DNA of 64,000 nt from Paraburkholderia phenoliruptrix. GTDB lineage: Bacteria; Pseudomonadota; Gammaproteobacteria; Burkholderiales; Burkholderiaceae. The notes beneath the pieces are model-generated. The model was not told the DNA's origin. It made no database searches and saw only the letters and a program-made list of their open reading frames with translations. Where the stretch lies: NCBI RefSeq assembly GCF_019511605.1, contig NZ_JAEUAV010000009.1, positions 1 through 64,000 on the forward strand, written 5' to 3'. The stretch's first letter is position 1; the number at the start of each line of letters is the position of its first letter. Of this stretch, positions 17,826-27,084 are shown in pieces. Made by a program: the position numbers and the translations under genes.

Positions 17826-19463
17826 ATGACTAACTTCGACTGGCAGAACCCTTACCCCACGGTGCGGATGCCCGTGTTCGCACGCAACGTCGTGTCGACT
17901 TCACACCCGCTCGCCGCGCAGGCGGGCTTACGCATGCTGTGGAAAGGCGGCAATGCGGTCGACGCCGCGATTGCCGCGGCGGCGGCCATTACGCTCGTCG
18001 AGCCCGTGTCGAACGGGCTCGGCAGCGACGCGTTTGCGCTCGTGTGGGACGGCACGAAATTGCACGGACTCAACGCCTCGGGCGTTGCGCCGGCGGCCTG
18101 GAATGTCGACTACTTCCGGCGCAAATACGGCGAAGAGAATGGCCTCGCGGCGCGCCCGACGCGCGGCTGGGACACCGTGACCGTGCCGGGCGCCGTCGCA
18201 GGATGGGAAGCGCTGCATAAGAAGTTCGGCTCGCTGCCGTTCGCGGACCTGATGGAACCGGCCATTGAAATTGCCGAGCGGGGCCATGCGGTGGCAAGCG
18301 TCGTGGCACGCAAGTGGGCCGCCGCCGTGCCCGAACTGCAGAACCAGCCGGGGTTCGCCGAAACCTTCATGCCGCACGGCCGCGCCCCGCAGGTGAGCGA
18401 GCTCCTGCGCATGCCCGGCCACGCGAAGACCTTGCGCATGATCGCGGAGCAAGGCCCGCGCGCCTATTACGAAGGCGAAATCGCCGAGCGGATCGCGGCA
18501 TTCTCGCGCGAGTGCGGCGCTGCAATGACGCTCGACGATCTGCGCAATTTCCAGCCCGAATGGGTCGAGCCGATCGGCAAGAACTATCGCGGCTACACGG
18601 TGCACGAAATCCCGCCTAACGGACAAGGCATTGCCGCGTTGATTGCGCTCGGCATTCTCGAACAGTTCGACCTCGCGGCGCTGAAGGTGGACGGGATTGA
18701 AACACAGCATCTGCAGATCGAGGCGATGAAGCTCGCGTTCGCGGATGTTTACCGTTATGTCGCCGACCCGCGCTCAATGGAAGTGACGCCCGAACAGATG
18801 CTCGACGACGCGTACCTGAAGCAACGCGCGAAGCTGATCGACCCGGCACGCGCGACGCAGTTCGGCTTCGGCATGCCGAAAGCAGGCGGCACGATCTACA
18901 TGTCGGCGGCCGACGAGCGCGGCATGATGGTCAGCTTCATCCAGTCGAACTACATGGGCTTCGGCTCCGGCTGCGTCGTGCCGGGCCTCGGCATTTCCTT
19001 GCAGAACCGCGGCTGCGGCTTTTCGATGGATCCCAAATCGCCCAACGTCGTGGAAGGCGGCAAGCGGCCTTTTCACACTATCATCCCGGCGTTCCTCACG
19101 CGGCAGGTGGAGGGTCGGCAGGAGGCCGTGATGAGTTTCGGCGTAATGGGCGGCGACATGCAGCCGCAAGGGCATCTGCAAACCGTTGTACGCATGCTGG
19201 ACTATGGTCAGCAACCGCAGGCGGCATGCGACGCGCCGCGCTGGAAGGTCAACCGCGACTTCACGATCGACATTGAAGCGGCGCTCGATCACGGCACGGC
19301 GCAAGAGCTCGAACGCCGCGGTCATACCATCAAGTCGGTCTACGACCCTTACATGGACTTCGGCTCGGGGCAGTTCATCTGGAGGCTCGACCGCAACGAT
19401 CCGGACCGCGGCTATGTCGCGGCCAGCGACAGCCGCCGCGACGGGCTCGCTGCCGGGTTCTGA
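17826..19463 (+). CDS. Gamma-glutamyltransferase family enzyme, apparently cytoplasmic
   Basis: A 545-residue Ntn-hydrolase of the gamma-glutamyltransferase family, which self-cleaves and then hydrolyses or transfers gamma-glutamyl groups. LRMLWKGGNAVDAAIAAAAA and EPVSNGLGSDAFALVWDG are family hallmarks in the large subunit. The expected autocleavage Thr falls in GGTIYMSAADERGMMVSF (near residue 360), with the small subunit continuing GFGSGCVVPGLGISLQNRG. There is no signal peptide, unlike periplasmic GGT, so it resembles the YwrD-type group and would act on imported substrate. The ATG at 17826 gives the conserved start; a GTG 13 codons earlier is unlikely. Confidence 0.9.
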   Translation: MTNFDWQNPYPTVRMPVFARNVVSTSHPLAAQAGLRMLWKGGNAVDAAIAAAAAITLVEPVSNGLGSDAFALVWDGTKLHGLNASGVAPAAWNVDYFRRKYGEENGLAARPTRGWDTVTVPGAVAGWEALHKKFGSLPFADLMEPAIEIAERGHAVASVVARKWAAAVPELQNQPGFAETFMPHGRAPQVSELLRMPGHAKTLRMIAEQGPRAYYEGEIAERIAAFSRECGAAMTLDDLRNFQPEWVEPIGKNYRGYTVHEIPPNGQGIAALIALGILEQFDLAALKVDGIETQHLQIEAMKLAFADVYRYVADPRSMEVTPEQMLDDAYLKQRAKLIDPARATQFGFGMPKAGGTIYMSAADERGMMVSFIQSNYMGFGSGCVVPGLGISLQNRGCGFSMDPKSPNVVEGGKRPFHTIIPAFLTRQVEGRQEAVMSFGVMGGDMQPQGHLQTVVRMLDYGQQPQAACDAPRWKVNRDFTIDIEAALDHGTAQELERRGHTIKSVYDPYMDFGSGQFIWRLDRNDPDRGYVAASDSRRDGLAAGF

Positions 19464-19549
19464 CGTCACATCGCGTAGTAGTCGGGGCGGATTCGCCAGG
19501 GCTCTTTCTGCATGCAGGCCGCCGTCCCCGCAAGCCGAGCGGCCCGTTC

Positions 19550-19732
19550 CTACCGCGGTCCGTGCCGCTGCTTCGCCCCGCCGCCGGCGCCGTGGTCGCT
19601 TCGTGCCTTCGTATGGTTCGCCGCGTGTTGGCCGCTGCCCGGCTTGTCGGTGCGTGTCGTTGCCGGCTTGCCCGAATTCGCTTCGGCCTTGGCGTCCTGC
19701 TCTGTGCGATTGGCTGGAGGTGCAGTTTTCAT
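19550..19732 (-). CDS. Small hydrophilic hypothetical protein
   Basis: A 60-residue highly polar peptide starting MKTAPPANRTEQDAKAEANS, rich in Ala, Lys, His and Gly, probably disordered. AGGAAG lies 8 bases before the ATG. No homology recognised. It could be a chance frame, but the composition resembles the small disordered stress peptides of this order. Confidence 0.4.
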   Translation of the reverse strand: MKTAPPANRTEQDAKAEANSGKPATTRTDKPGSGQHAANHTKARSDHGAGGGAKQRHGPR

Positions 19733-19950
19733 GGTCGCGCTTCCTGTGTGTCTGATGGACTGACGATGCCTTGCATCATCGCAAGGCCCTGACCGCCTTC
19801 GCGGTTGCCAAGCACGGCCGCAAGGGGCATTCCATCCCGCTCTGTCGTCAGCGAGTTTGCGTCGACGGACGTGCGCAGCGGCGCGGCGAACGCGCGGGCG
19901 CAATGCTTGCTCGACTCCGCACTATCTATCGGATACCGGAGGAGCACGAA

Positions 19951-20178
19951 ATGGCCAGCACTGACAAAGAAAAATCCACTGATCGAGGCAACCCGTCCAA
20001 AGGCACTGGCGCTTCGGGAGGCGGCTCGTTCGGCAACCAGCCGGAAGCGCCGGTAACAGGCGGCGCGCCGGAAAACGGCGAGCGAGGTTCCGCTCCGGTT
20101 CACTCGTCGGAGAGCGGCGTTCAGAGCGGCGATCGCGCGAGCCATCCCGAGGTCGGCCAAGACCCGCAAAGTGATTGA
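19951..20178 (+). CDS. Small hydrophilic hypothetical protein
   Basis: A 75-residue protein starting MASTDKEKSTDRGNPSKG, almost lacking hydrophobic residues and rich in Gly, Ser, Glu and Pro, so probably disordered. The start at 19951 is supported by a GGAGGAG ribosome site. No domain recognised. It converges with the AraC regulator. Confidence 0.6.
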   Translation: MASTDKEKSTDRGNPSKGTGASGGGSFGNQPEAPVTGGAPENGERGSAPVHSSESGVQSGDRASHPEVGQDPQSD

Positions 20179-20213
20179 GGCTGTGGACGCGCATGACGCG
20201 TGAACGGTGAAGC

Positions 20214-21128
20214 CTATGCAGCCGGGGCGGCCCAGGCTGCCTCAGCCATCGTCTTCGCATGGACCAATTCCCTTCTCGGCGGAGCGCCGAACATACGCGC
20301 GTATTCGCGGCTGAACTGCGAAGGGCTTTCGTAGCCCACTTCGAATGCTGCAGCCTGCACGCTCATCGACTGCGACAGCAGCAGTCGGCGTGCTTCCAGC
20401 AAGCGCAATTGCTTCTGGTACTGCAGGGGTGGCAAGCCGGTCAGGGCCTTGAATTGCCGATGAAACGCCGACTCGCTAAGCTGCGCGATCTTCGCAAGGT
20501 CCTCCACTCGCATCGGCTTCGCAAAGTTTTCCCTCAGATTGTCGACCGCGCGCGCGAGCTTGTGCGAAGGGTGCTGGATCGACGCGAGCTTTGCCACTTG
20601 CGCCCCGTTCGGTCCGGCTAGCAGCCAGTAAGCGATCTCGCGCATGATCATCGGCTGCAGGATGGCGGCGGCATCGGGCGTATCGAGCAGACGCACGACG
20701 CGCAGTGCGCAATCCGCCAGCGGTCCGTCGAAGCTGGCAACAAACACACCGCGGCCTGGATCGCCCGACGGTACAGGCGCCGACGTCATCTCATTGGCCA
20801 CCGCGCGGATCATCGCGAGATCCAGCTGCAAAAGCAGAACCAGGCAAGGTTTGTTGGGGCTCGCCTCGAACACTCGACCGCGCGACGGCGTTTGCACGCC
20901 CACCACCAGCGCCTGCCCCTTCCGATATTCCAGCCGTTCCCCGCCAAAGCTCGCCCACTTGGCGCCTTGAGCGACGATGCACAAGGCGGGACTCGCCGTG
21001 CGCAACGTGGGCGGTTTTGGCTGATCGGAGCGAAGAATGAAAACGCCCTCGAGCGGTGTCGCGCACGGGCTCGTTCCTGGATACCTGTCTGTGTAGCGCA
21101 GTAAGGCGGTGGCGAGTCGGTTCGGCAT
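20214..21128 (-). CDS. AraC-family transcriptional regulator
   Basis: A 304-residue regulator with an N-terminal AraC_N cupin-type domain (about residues 20-170: SPALCIVAQGAKWASFGGERLEYRKGQALVVGV) and a C-terminal double helix-turn-helix (about 200-295: MRVEDLAKIAQLSESAFHRQFKALTGLPPLQYQKQLRLLEARR and AAFEVGYESPSQFSREYARMFG). Divergent from the SDR gene 140 bases away, its likely target. The start is uncertain; a longer in-frame start exists at 21212. Confidence 0.9.
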   Translation of the reverse strand: MPNRLATALLRYTDRYPGTSPCATPLEGVFILRSDQPKPPTLRTASPALCIVAQGAKWASFGGERLEYRKGQALVVGVQTPSRGRVFEASPNKPCLVLLLQLDLAMIRAVANEMTSAPVPSGDPGRGVFVASFDGPLADCALRVVRLLDTPDAAAILQPMIMREIAYWLLAGPNGAQVAKLASIQHPSHKLARAVDNLRENFAKPMRVEDLAKIAQLSESAFHRQFKALTGLPPLQYQKQLRLLEARRLLLSQSMSVQAAAFEVGYESPSQFSREYARMFGAPPRRELVHAKTMAEAAWAAPAA

Positions 21129-21268
21129 GGCGGTTCGGCGAGCGCTGGATGAGGTGCGTCCATCATAGGATGGGCGAGCAGGATCAGGCAATAACCAGAC
21201 AGGTTCGGGCATTCACGCAGCAAACATGCGAGCGGAAAATTAAACCAACGCAACCAACAGGAGTGTCA

Positions 21269-22048
21269 ATGACAACGACCAACACCAACTTTTCCAGTGC
21301 GAAAATCGCGATCGTCACTGGCGGGAGCCGAGGCATTGGCCGCGATACGGTATTGCGACTTGCCGCTCGCGGCGTGAACCCGATTTTCACGTACAACGCC
21401 AACCAGGCCGAAGCAGACAAGGTGCTTTCACTCGTCGCCGAGACGGGCGCGAAAGCGGTCGCGCTGCAGTTGAGCGTGGAAAACGCGGCTACGTTCGACG
21501 CCTTCGTCGCGCGAGTGCGCGAAGCGCTCGATAGCTGGGGTGCGCAGCGCTTCGATTATCTGGTGAACAATGCCGGCACGTCTTCAGCGTCGACCTTCGA
21601 GGCGGGCACAGAAGCCGAACTCGACGCGCAGTTCGCAGTGCATTTCAAGGCACCATTCCTGCTCACGCAAAAGCTTTTGCCGCTGATCAACGACGGCGGA
21701 CGCATCGTCAACATCTCCTCCGGCCTCGCGCGCTTCGCGTTTGCCGGGCGCGCCATTTACGGCCCGATGAAAGCGGCGGTCGAAGCGCTGACGCGTTACA
21801 TGGCGCTCGAACTGGGGCCGCGCCGCATCACAGTGAACGTCGTCGCGCCGGGCGCGATAGCCACCGATTTCAGCGGCGGCGTCGTGCGTGACAACCCCCA
21901 GGTCAATAAAGCCGTCGCGGACCACACAGCGCTTGGGCGCGTCGGTCTGCCGTCCGATGTGGGACCGGTCATCGCGGCACTTCTGTCGGACGAGTTCGGA
22001 TGGGTCAACGCACAGCGCATCGAAGTGGCAGGCGGAGTCCACATCTGA
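21269..22048 (+). CDS. SDR-family oxidoreductase
   Basis: A 259-residue classical short-chain dehydrogenase. The NAD(P)-binding motif is TGGSRGIG (near residue 18), with NNAG near 105, a catalytic SSG stretch and YGPMK as the YxxxK motif. VVAPGAIATDF and GWVNAQRIEVAGGVHI are usual for 3-oxoacyl-reductase-like SDRs. CAGGAG precedes the ATG. Controlled presumably by the divergent AraC regulator. Substrate unknown. Confidence 0.92.
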   Translation: MTTTNTNFSSAKIAIVTGGSRGIGRDTVLRLAARGVNPIFTYNANQAEADKVLSLVAETGAKAVALQLSVENAATFDAFVARVREALDSWGAQRFDYLVNNAGTSSASTFEAGTEAELDAQFAVHFKAPFLLTQKLLPLINDGGRIVNISSGLARFAFAGRAIYGPMKAAVEALTRYMALELGPRRITVNVVAPGAIATDFSGGVVRDNPQVNKAVADHTALGRVGLPSDVGPVIAALLSDEFGWVNAQRIEVAGGVHI

Positions 22049-22418
22049 TCACTGGCTAACCGTCAAAAGAACCGGCGTTCCCAGCCAGAAGAACGGGCAT
22101 TCGCATCGTCACGACAACACCGTTGTTCGAAGAAGATCCGCTTCTACAAATGCGCGCTGTCTATCACGAGAGTGGTGGAATGCGCCAATACCTCCTCAGT
22201 TCCTGCCCGTTTGCCTGACATTGGTGCTGCGGCGCATATACAAATCTCCTTGAAGATCTGCGTTTGCTGTCCGCGCGCCGGTCCTCTTCGTTCGGTCAGT
22301 GCGGCGCGGCAGCAGTGAAACGTTCTGCAATTGTCTGCTTGTTCCCGTTCCCGGCCATCCCTTCGCGATCAGTTAACTTTTCGCGAGGCAACGGTGTTGT
22401 CTTCCTGGAGCATGCTCT
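22049..22418. other. Intergenic stretch without a gene
   Basis: No convincing reading frame lies between the SDR gene and the first glycosyltransferase. It is AT-richer than its surroundings, and I see no clear terminator or promoter. Confidence 0.55.
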
Positions 22419-23399
22419 ATGTCCGCACCCAGAATCAGCGTTCTGCTGCCTATCTATAAGGTCGAGGACTATATCGAGGACTGTCTTCATTCGCTGCTGT
22501 CGCAATCCTGCACTGATTTCGAAATTATCGCCGTGGACGACTGCAGCCCCGATCGCTCCGGTGAAATCGCCGCCCGGATTCTCGCGCAACAGGATCGCAT
22601 TCCGTGGAAGCTGGTCAGGAACGCTGATAACAAGGGCCTTGCTGAAACGCGAAAAATCGCCGCATTGGAAGCGCGCGGCGACTACGTGCTTTGTGTGGAC
22701 AGCGACGACTGCGTGCACCGCGATCTCGTTCGCACCGTGTTGCGCGAAGCCGACCGGCACAACGCCGATGTGGTTAATTTCGCCGCCGAGCGCATCACTC
22801 CGGAGGGCACCACAGTCGCGGCAATCGACTCCGGCGACGGCATCATCACCGGTGTCGAAGCCGTTCAGAAGGTCCTCGAACTGAAGCTGCCGGCTTTTTG
22901 CTGGAACAAGATTGTGCGCCGCTCGATATTCGTCGCGGCAGAGCATCCGTGCGGTCTCATTTTCGAGGACGTCTGCGTATCGGTGCAAACATTCGCGAAC
23001 TCAAAAGTGGTCCGTCTCATTCCGGACAAGCTCTACTCATACATTATTCGTGAATCGGGAATATCCAGACGCTTCAACCCGCAGGTGGTCGACCTGTTTG
23101 CCATCATGGACCGCGTCGAAAAGGCTACTGCCTCTTTGCCGATTAGCGACTACAAGCGCCTCTTCTTCCGCCTCAAATACAGCTGGGCCTTCCGCGCAAT
23201 CGCGTTTCAGACCGCGACCACCGCGCCGACCTACCACCTCGCGAGCCCCATTTTGCAAAGCGTATCGGCGAAGCTGCGCGTGAAGCACCTGCTCGGCCTG
23301 TTTGCCGATCGGCATCTGAAGCTTTCCATCGTCATGACCATGCTCAAGTTGCATCCGTGGATCTTCTATTGCGTCGTGAGACGCTTTAACCGCCGCTGA
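22419..23399 (+). CDS. Glycosyltransferase family 2 protein
   Basis: A 326-residue GT-A-fold glycosyltransferase. It opens ISVLLPIYKVEDYIEDCLHSLLSQS, followed by IIAVDDCSPDRSGEIA (nucleotide-sugar binding Asp) and the DSDD variant of the DxD metal motif (near residue 93). The C-terminal 130 residues are basic/aromatic with no membrane segment, so it probably acts at the inner face of the membrane. First of three GT2 genes in this segment. Donor and acceptor cannot be read from the sequence. Confidence 0.92.
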   Translation: MSAPRISVLLPIYKVEDYIEDCLHSLLSQSCTDFEIIAVDDCSPDRSGEIAARILAQQDRIPWKLVRNADNKGLAETRKIAALEARGDYVLCVDSDDCVHRDLVRTVLREADRHNADVVNFAAERITPEGTTVAAIDSGDGIITGVEAVQKVLELKLPAFCWNKIVRRSIFVAAEHPCGLIFEDVCVSVQTFANSKVVRLIPDKLYSYIIRESGISRRFNPQVVDLFAIMDRVEKATASLPISDYKRLFFRLKYSWAFRAIAFQTATTAPTYHLASPILQSVSAKLRVKHLLGLFADRHLKLSIVMTMLKLHPWIFYCVVRRFNRR

Positions 23400-23437
23400 C
23401 CCGGCAGAATCCGCTGCCCTGCCCTTCCCCTGACAGC

Positions 23438-23458
23438 AAAAAGGCCCCCTTTCGAGGG
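23438..23458 (-). terminator. Putative rho-independent terminator
   Basis: On the minus strand CCCT-CGAA-AGGG forms a tetraloop hairpin, followed by GGCC and five Ts. It lies 80 bases beyond the stop of the papain-like gene, in the right orientation to end its transcript. The stem is short. Confidence 0.5.
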
Positions 23459-23537
23459 ACAACTTCGCGATCCGCGATGCGCGGGCACATGAGCAACACC
23501 GGCATGCAAAACGGCAATTCCGTTGAACTGGACATCA

Positions 23538-24029
23538 TCAACCGCTTCGCTGGCCTGCCGGCACAAGCGGCGACCTGTCGTCGGGCGGCGATAGCATCGG
23601 GTCCGAAGAAAGCGCCGCGTACAGCGTAGCGGGATCGAAGCGCCACGGCTCGCGAATGCCCAGCGCCGCGCCGATCGACTCCGAGCAGTGCCAATGGCCT
23701 TCGCGATGGCGCCGGCTCCACAGCAGGCTGAACATGGCCGCGAAATTGTACGGCTCCCCCAGGTGATCGTTGAACCACTCCACCGCGGCTCGCTCCGCCA
23801 CCGTACCGATGCCGGACCCAACGATATCCCATCGCGCCGGGTCCAGCTTCGTGACGACGAAGCGCACGCCCCCATCTTCTAACGACGACGATGCACACAG
23901 ATACGCGTCGTCAATCGGAGCGAGGACGAGTTCGCAATGCGAGTAAGGACTATTGGTCCTCCACCGCATTAACCGGTTGAAGATCCCGGAGAGCCCCGGG
24001 CGCGTTCCTTTGTAAAAAGCGACCTTCAT
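23538..24029 (-). CDS. Permuted papain-like (YiiX/NlpC-type) cysteine hydrolase
   Basis: A 163-residue protein whose pattern suits permuted papain-fold amidases. An early His-Cys pair is in YSHCELVLAP (near residue 31), and a later HWHCSESIG (near residue 115) carries the likely nucleophile Cys. The YNFAAMF segment is typical of the group. There is no signal peptide. Members act on peptidoglycan peptides, lipids or phage products. It is oriented against the surrounding glycosyltransferases. GGAG precedes the ATG. The fold is probable; the substrate is unknown. Confidence 0.65.
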   Translation of the reverse strand: MKVAFYKGTRPGLSGIFNRLMRWRTNSPYSHCELVLAPIDDAYLCASSSLEDGGVRFVVTKLDPARWDIVGSGIGTVAERAAVEWFNDHLGEPYNFAAMFSLLWSRRHREGHWHCSESIGAALGIREPWRFDPATLYAALSSDPMLSPPDDRSPLVPAGQRSG

Positions 24030-24736
24030 GAACTAGCTCCCGATGATGGCCCGCCACTTCGTCGCTGGACAGAACTGCTATTTGCAAACTGCGAATTTTC
24101 CTCAGACATTCGAATATTGCCGTATTGCCGCCGATCTCGAACAGTCTGCGACCTTAATCACCTGAACATATCTCGTGGTTTGCCTTGGGCGAATACATAT
24201 TAGGAGATTTCAAATGGCACTGACAGATAAGCAGCGCGTGCCTGCCACGTTTCTCGTACGATGAAAACGACATTACACGAGCGTACTGCCATTTAAAAAC
24301 TATCCCCTTTCGCAATTCGCATAAAGCGAATATCGGGCGCCAGCGCCACGCCAATCACATCTTATGAATGGGACAAGGCTTTGCCGCCCCGGCGGGGCGT
24401 GAGCGTCAGTCTAATCAACCGCGGGGATTTATAAGGCGATTTTGTATGACTACGAGATGGTCTATTCCTAGTACCATTCGCGGCGTCATCACGCATATAT
24501 CGCAAGAACTGCATGCTGAAGTACGGTGTTCAACATTTTGCGCCTTAATCGCCCGATTTTAGGCCGCAAGTACTGATCGCTTAAACGCCTCCCCTACATT
24601 CGATCAGGTGAACTACCAGCCAATAGCGCACCCACAAGCCGTGGACCACCACGGCAATACCAGTCGTTGCTTTGCGGCGCGGCGCATGCCGGCTGGTTCG
24701 AGAGCACCTGGTTGATGAGAAAGCCGGAGGTAGTCG
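24030..24736. other. 700-base intergenic stretch, AT-richer
   Basis: The largest gap in the window. Short frames occur on both strands, but none has a ribosome site or protein-like composition. One perfect hairpin (CGCCCC-GGC-GGGGCG, 24385-24399) without a T-tract stands out. The low-GC sequence fits a horizontally acquired glycan segment and probably contains the promoter of the 24737 operon. Confidence 0.55.
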
Positions 24737-25780
24737 ATGAACATGCGACACAGCGGACCTGTCTCAAACGAAGAGCTGTTCTTCTCCATCGTCATTGCCA
24801 ATTACAACTACGGGCGTTTTATTCGTCAGGCGATTGAGAGTGCACTGACCCAGGATTGGCGCAACGTGGAAGTGATCGTGGTCGACGATGGTTCGACCGA
24901 CGACTCGGCGGAAGTCATCCACTCGTTTGGCGACAGGATCACGGCCGTATTCAAGGAGAACGGTGGCCAGCGCGAAGCAAACAACGTGGGCTTCGCGCGA
25001 AGCGCAGGCGACATCGTCATTTTTCTCGATGCCGACGACGTTCTCGTACCCGGCGCGCTGCGCTCCATTGCCTCGGTATGGCGAACCGGTCTCAGCAAGG
25101 TTCAGGTGTTGATGGAGCGCGTCGACGCGCAGGGACGTCCGATACAAAACGTCGTTCCGAAGATCAGAAACGTCATTCCGAAGATCCCTCCCGGATTGTC
25201 CTGTGAGGCGATCCGTCACTGGGCTTATGAAACCTCCGAATATCCCACGCCACCGGGCTCGGGAAACGCCTACGCGCGCAGCTTTCTGGAAAAGATCTTT
25301 CCGCTTGATGGGACTTACGATTCGTTCACGGACTCAACCTGCATTGCCATGGCCCCCTACATGGGCGATGTCGAAACGATCACCGCGCCTTTGGTGCTTT
25401 ATCGCATGCATGGCGCCAATGACAGCGCGATGAGTGCGAGCACCAGCAACTTCGGCCGCGAGATTGCGCGTGCACTGAAGCGTCACAGCGCCGCGTGCAA
25501 GGCTTGCGCAATGACCGGACGGCCAGCGCCGCCGCTTAGCACCCTGTTCTGTGCGCCGCACCTGCTGCAATTGCGGGTTGCCTCGTTGCGGCTCACACCG
25601 GCGCAGCATCCGCTGCCCGGCGACAGCCGCGTCCGGGCGCTGCGTGACGCCTTCTCCATTCCCTTTCGCGCGAGCTTCGAGCGTCCCGCGTTCCGCTGCC
25701 TGATCGCCGGATGGAGCATTGCCACCCTGCTCGCCCCGAAGAACATTGCCAGCACGCTGATTCGCCGCCGCTTCATATGA
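24737..25780 (+). CDS. Glycosyltransferase family 2 protein
   Basis: A 347-residue GT2 enzyme. SIVIANYNYGRFIRQAIESALTQ and VIVVDDGSTDDSAEVI form the N-terminal nucleotide-binding half. NGGQREANNVGFARSAGDIV leads to FLDADD (DxD motif, near residue 97). A middle motif PGSGNAYARSFLEKIFPLDG is shared with the next gene, so the two are paralogues. The C-terminus is basic. A GGAGG site precedes the ATG; a second ATG two codons on is an alternative start. Confidence 0.92.
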   Translation: MNMRHSGPVSNEELFFSIVIANYNYGRFIRQAIESALTQDWRNVEVIVVDDGSTDDSAEVIHSFGDRITAVFKENGGQREANNVGFARSAGDIVIFLDADDVLVPGALRSIASVWRTGLSKVQVLMERVDAQGRPIQNVVPKIRNVIPKIPPGLSCEAIRHWAYETSEYPTPPGSGNAYARSFLEKIFPLDGTYDSFTDSTCIAMAPYMGDVETITAPLVLYRMHGANDSAMSASTSNFGREIARALKRHSAACKACAMTGRPAPPLSTLFCAPHLLQLRVASLRLTPAQHPLPGDSRVRALRDAFSIPFRASFERPAFRCLIAGWSIATLLAPKNIASTLIRRRFI

Positions 25781-25827
25781 AAGACTTCGCAGTCCATAGC
25801 GCTTTCTATTCGTACGCGTGAACGACC

Positions 25828-26832
25828 ATGAAGGACATGACGGTTGTAATCTGCAACCACAATTACGAACAGTTCCTCGCGCAGGCGATCGATTCGGCGC
25901 TCGCCCAGGACTACATGCGTACTCAGGTGATAGTGATCGACGACGGCTCGACAGACGGGTCGCGCGCAATCATCGAAAGATATGGCAGTCGCATCAAGTC
26001 CGTTTTCAAGGACAACGGCGGGCAGGTGTCCGCCTACAACCTGGGACTTCATCTCGCCAAAACCGACTACGTGCTGTTTCTCGACGCCGACGACCTGCTC
26101 TACCAGGGCGCCGTGACCAGGGTGATGCAGCGCTTCGAGAGCGAGAACCTGGCGAAGGTGCAATTCCGCCTCGACGTCATCGATCACATGAGCAAGTGTA
26201 TGGGTGTGTATGTCCCACACTCCCGAATTGACGGCGACTGTCGCAAGCTGCTGCTGAACGGCTGGCTCTACCCGTCACCGCCGGCTTCGGGAAACGCGTA
26301 TAGCGTCAGTGCGCTCAGGAAGATCTTCCCTGTGCCCGAAACGATGAAGGACCGCTACGGCGCGGATTTCTATGCCATTTATGGGGCGGCTCTAGTCGGA
26401 CCGGTATCGAGTATCCCCGTCTCGCTCGGCGGATACCGGGTGTCCGACGAAGCAGTGGCAAACCCATCGTTCGCCAACTCCGATCAGACCGGCAAGGCGC
26501 CCAAAGCATTTCCGTCCCGTTGGCTGACGCTGCGGGAACTCGCACTGCGTCGCCTGGGAATGCAGTTGCCGGCCGACTTTCATGACTTCGCGTATGAAAG
26601 GGCCTATTTCTATTCGAGTGTCTATCACGCGCCGCTCATGACCCGATGGCATTGGATGTTGAGGGATTCGCACCGGTATCTGCATGCGATCGTGGCAAAC
26701 CCGTTCTGGAGTCTCAAGAAGAAGGTGGGAACGTTGGTGCTCTCCAGCCTGTGTCTGGTTCCCTACTCACCTATCGCAGACTACGCGGTTCGTTATATCT
26801 GCAATCCGCTCGCTCGTCGTACCGCCCGTTAG
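25828..26832 (+). CDS. Glycosyltransferase family 2 protein (paralogue of the upstream gene)
   Basis: A 334-residue GT2 enzyme with TVVICNHNYEQFLAQAIDSAL, VIVIDDGSTDGSRAII, NGGQVSAYNLGLHLAKTDYV and FLDADD. The PASGNAYSVSALRKIFPVPE motif aligns with the preceding gene and implies tandem duplication and divergence. It begins 47 bases after the upstream stop on the same strand, probably one operon with it. No membrane spans are obvious except a hydrophobic segment near residue 310. Confidence 0.92.
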   Translation: MKDMTVVICNHNYEQFLAQAIDSALAQDYMRTQVIVIDDGSTDGSRAIIERYGSRIKSVFKDNGGQVSAYNLGLHLAKTDYVLFLDADDLLYQGAVTRVMQRFESENLAKVQFRLDVIDHMSKCMGVYVPHSRIDGDCRKLLLNGWLYPSPPASGNAYSVSALRKIFPVPETMKDRYGADFYAIYGAALVGPVSSIPVSLGGYRVSDEAVANPSFANSDQTGKAPKAFPSRWLTLRELALRRLGMQLPADFHDFAYERAYFYSSVYHAPLMTRWHWMLRDSHRYLHAIVANPFWSLKKKVGTLVLSSLCLVPYSPIADYAVRYICNPLARRTAR

Positions 26833-27084
26833 CAAAGAGATGGAGGTCTCGTTGGCCGCCGTGACAAGAACGTTTGCCCGATGCGGAAAATTCGACGGCT
26901 GCGAGTCGGGCTCACGGCGTGGCAAGAGCGCGGCGCCAGATCGTTCAAATAAGCAACGGGAAGGATTGCCGACCTTGCCGCACGAGCGCGTTGCACCATT
27001 CCCATAGAGTCGGGAAGCGCAAAAAAGGCCACGTGACAGCGGCCTCGTCGAGAACCCTCCCCTTTCGATACGCGGAAGACACTG

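Noticed and set aside
24154..24354. 66-residue minus-strand frame in the large gap
   Set aside because: No ribosome site, unlike composition, no recognisable features.
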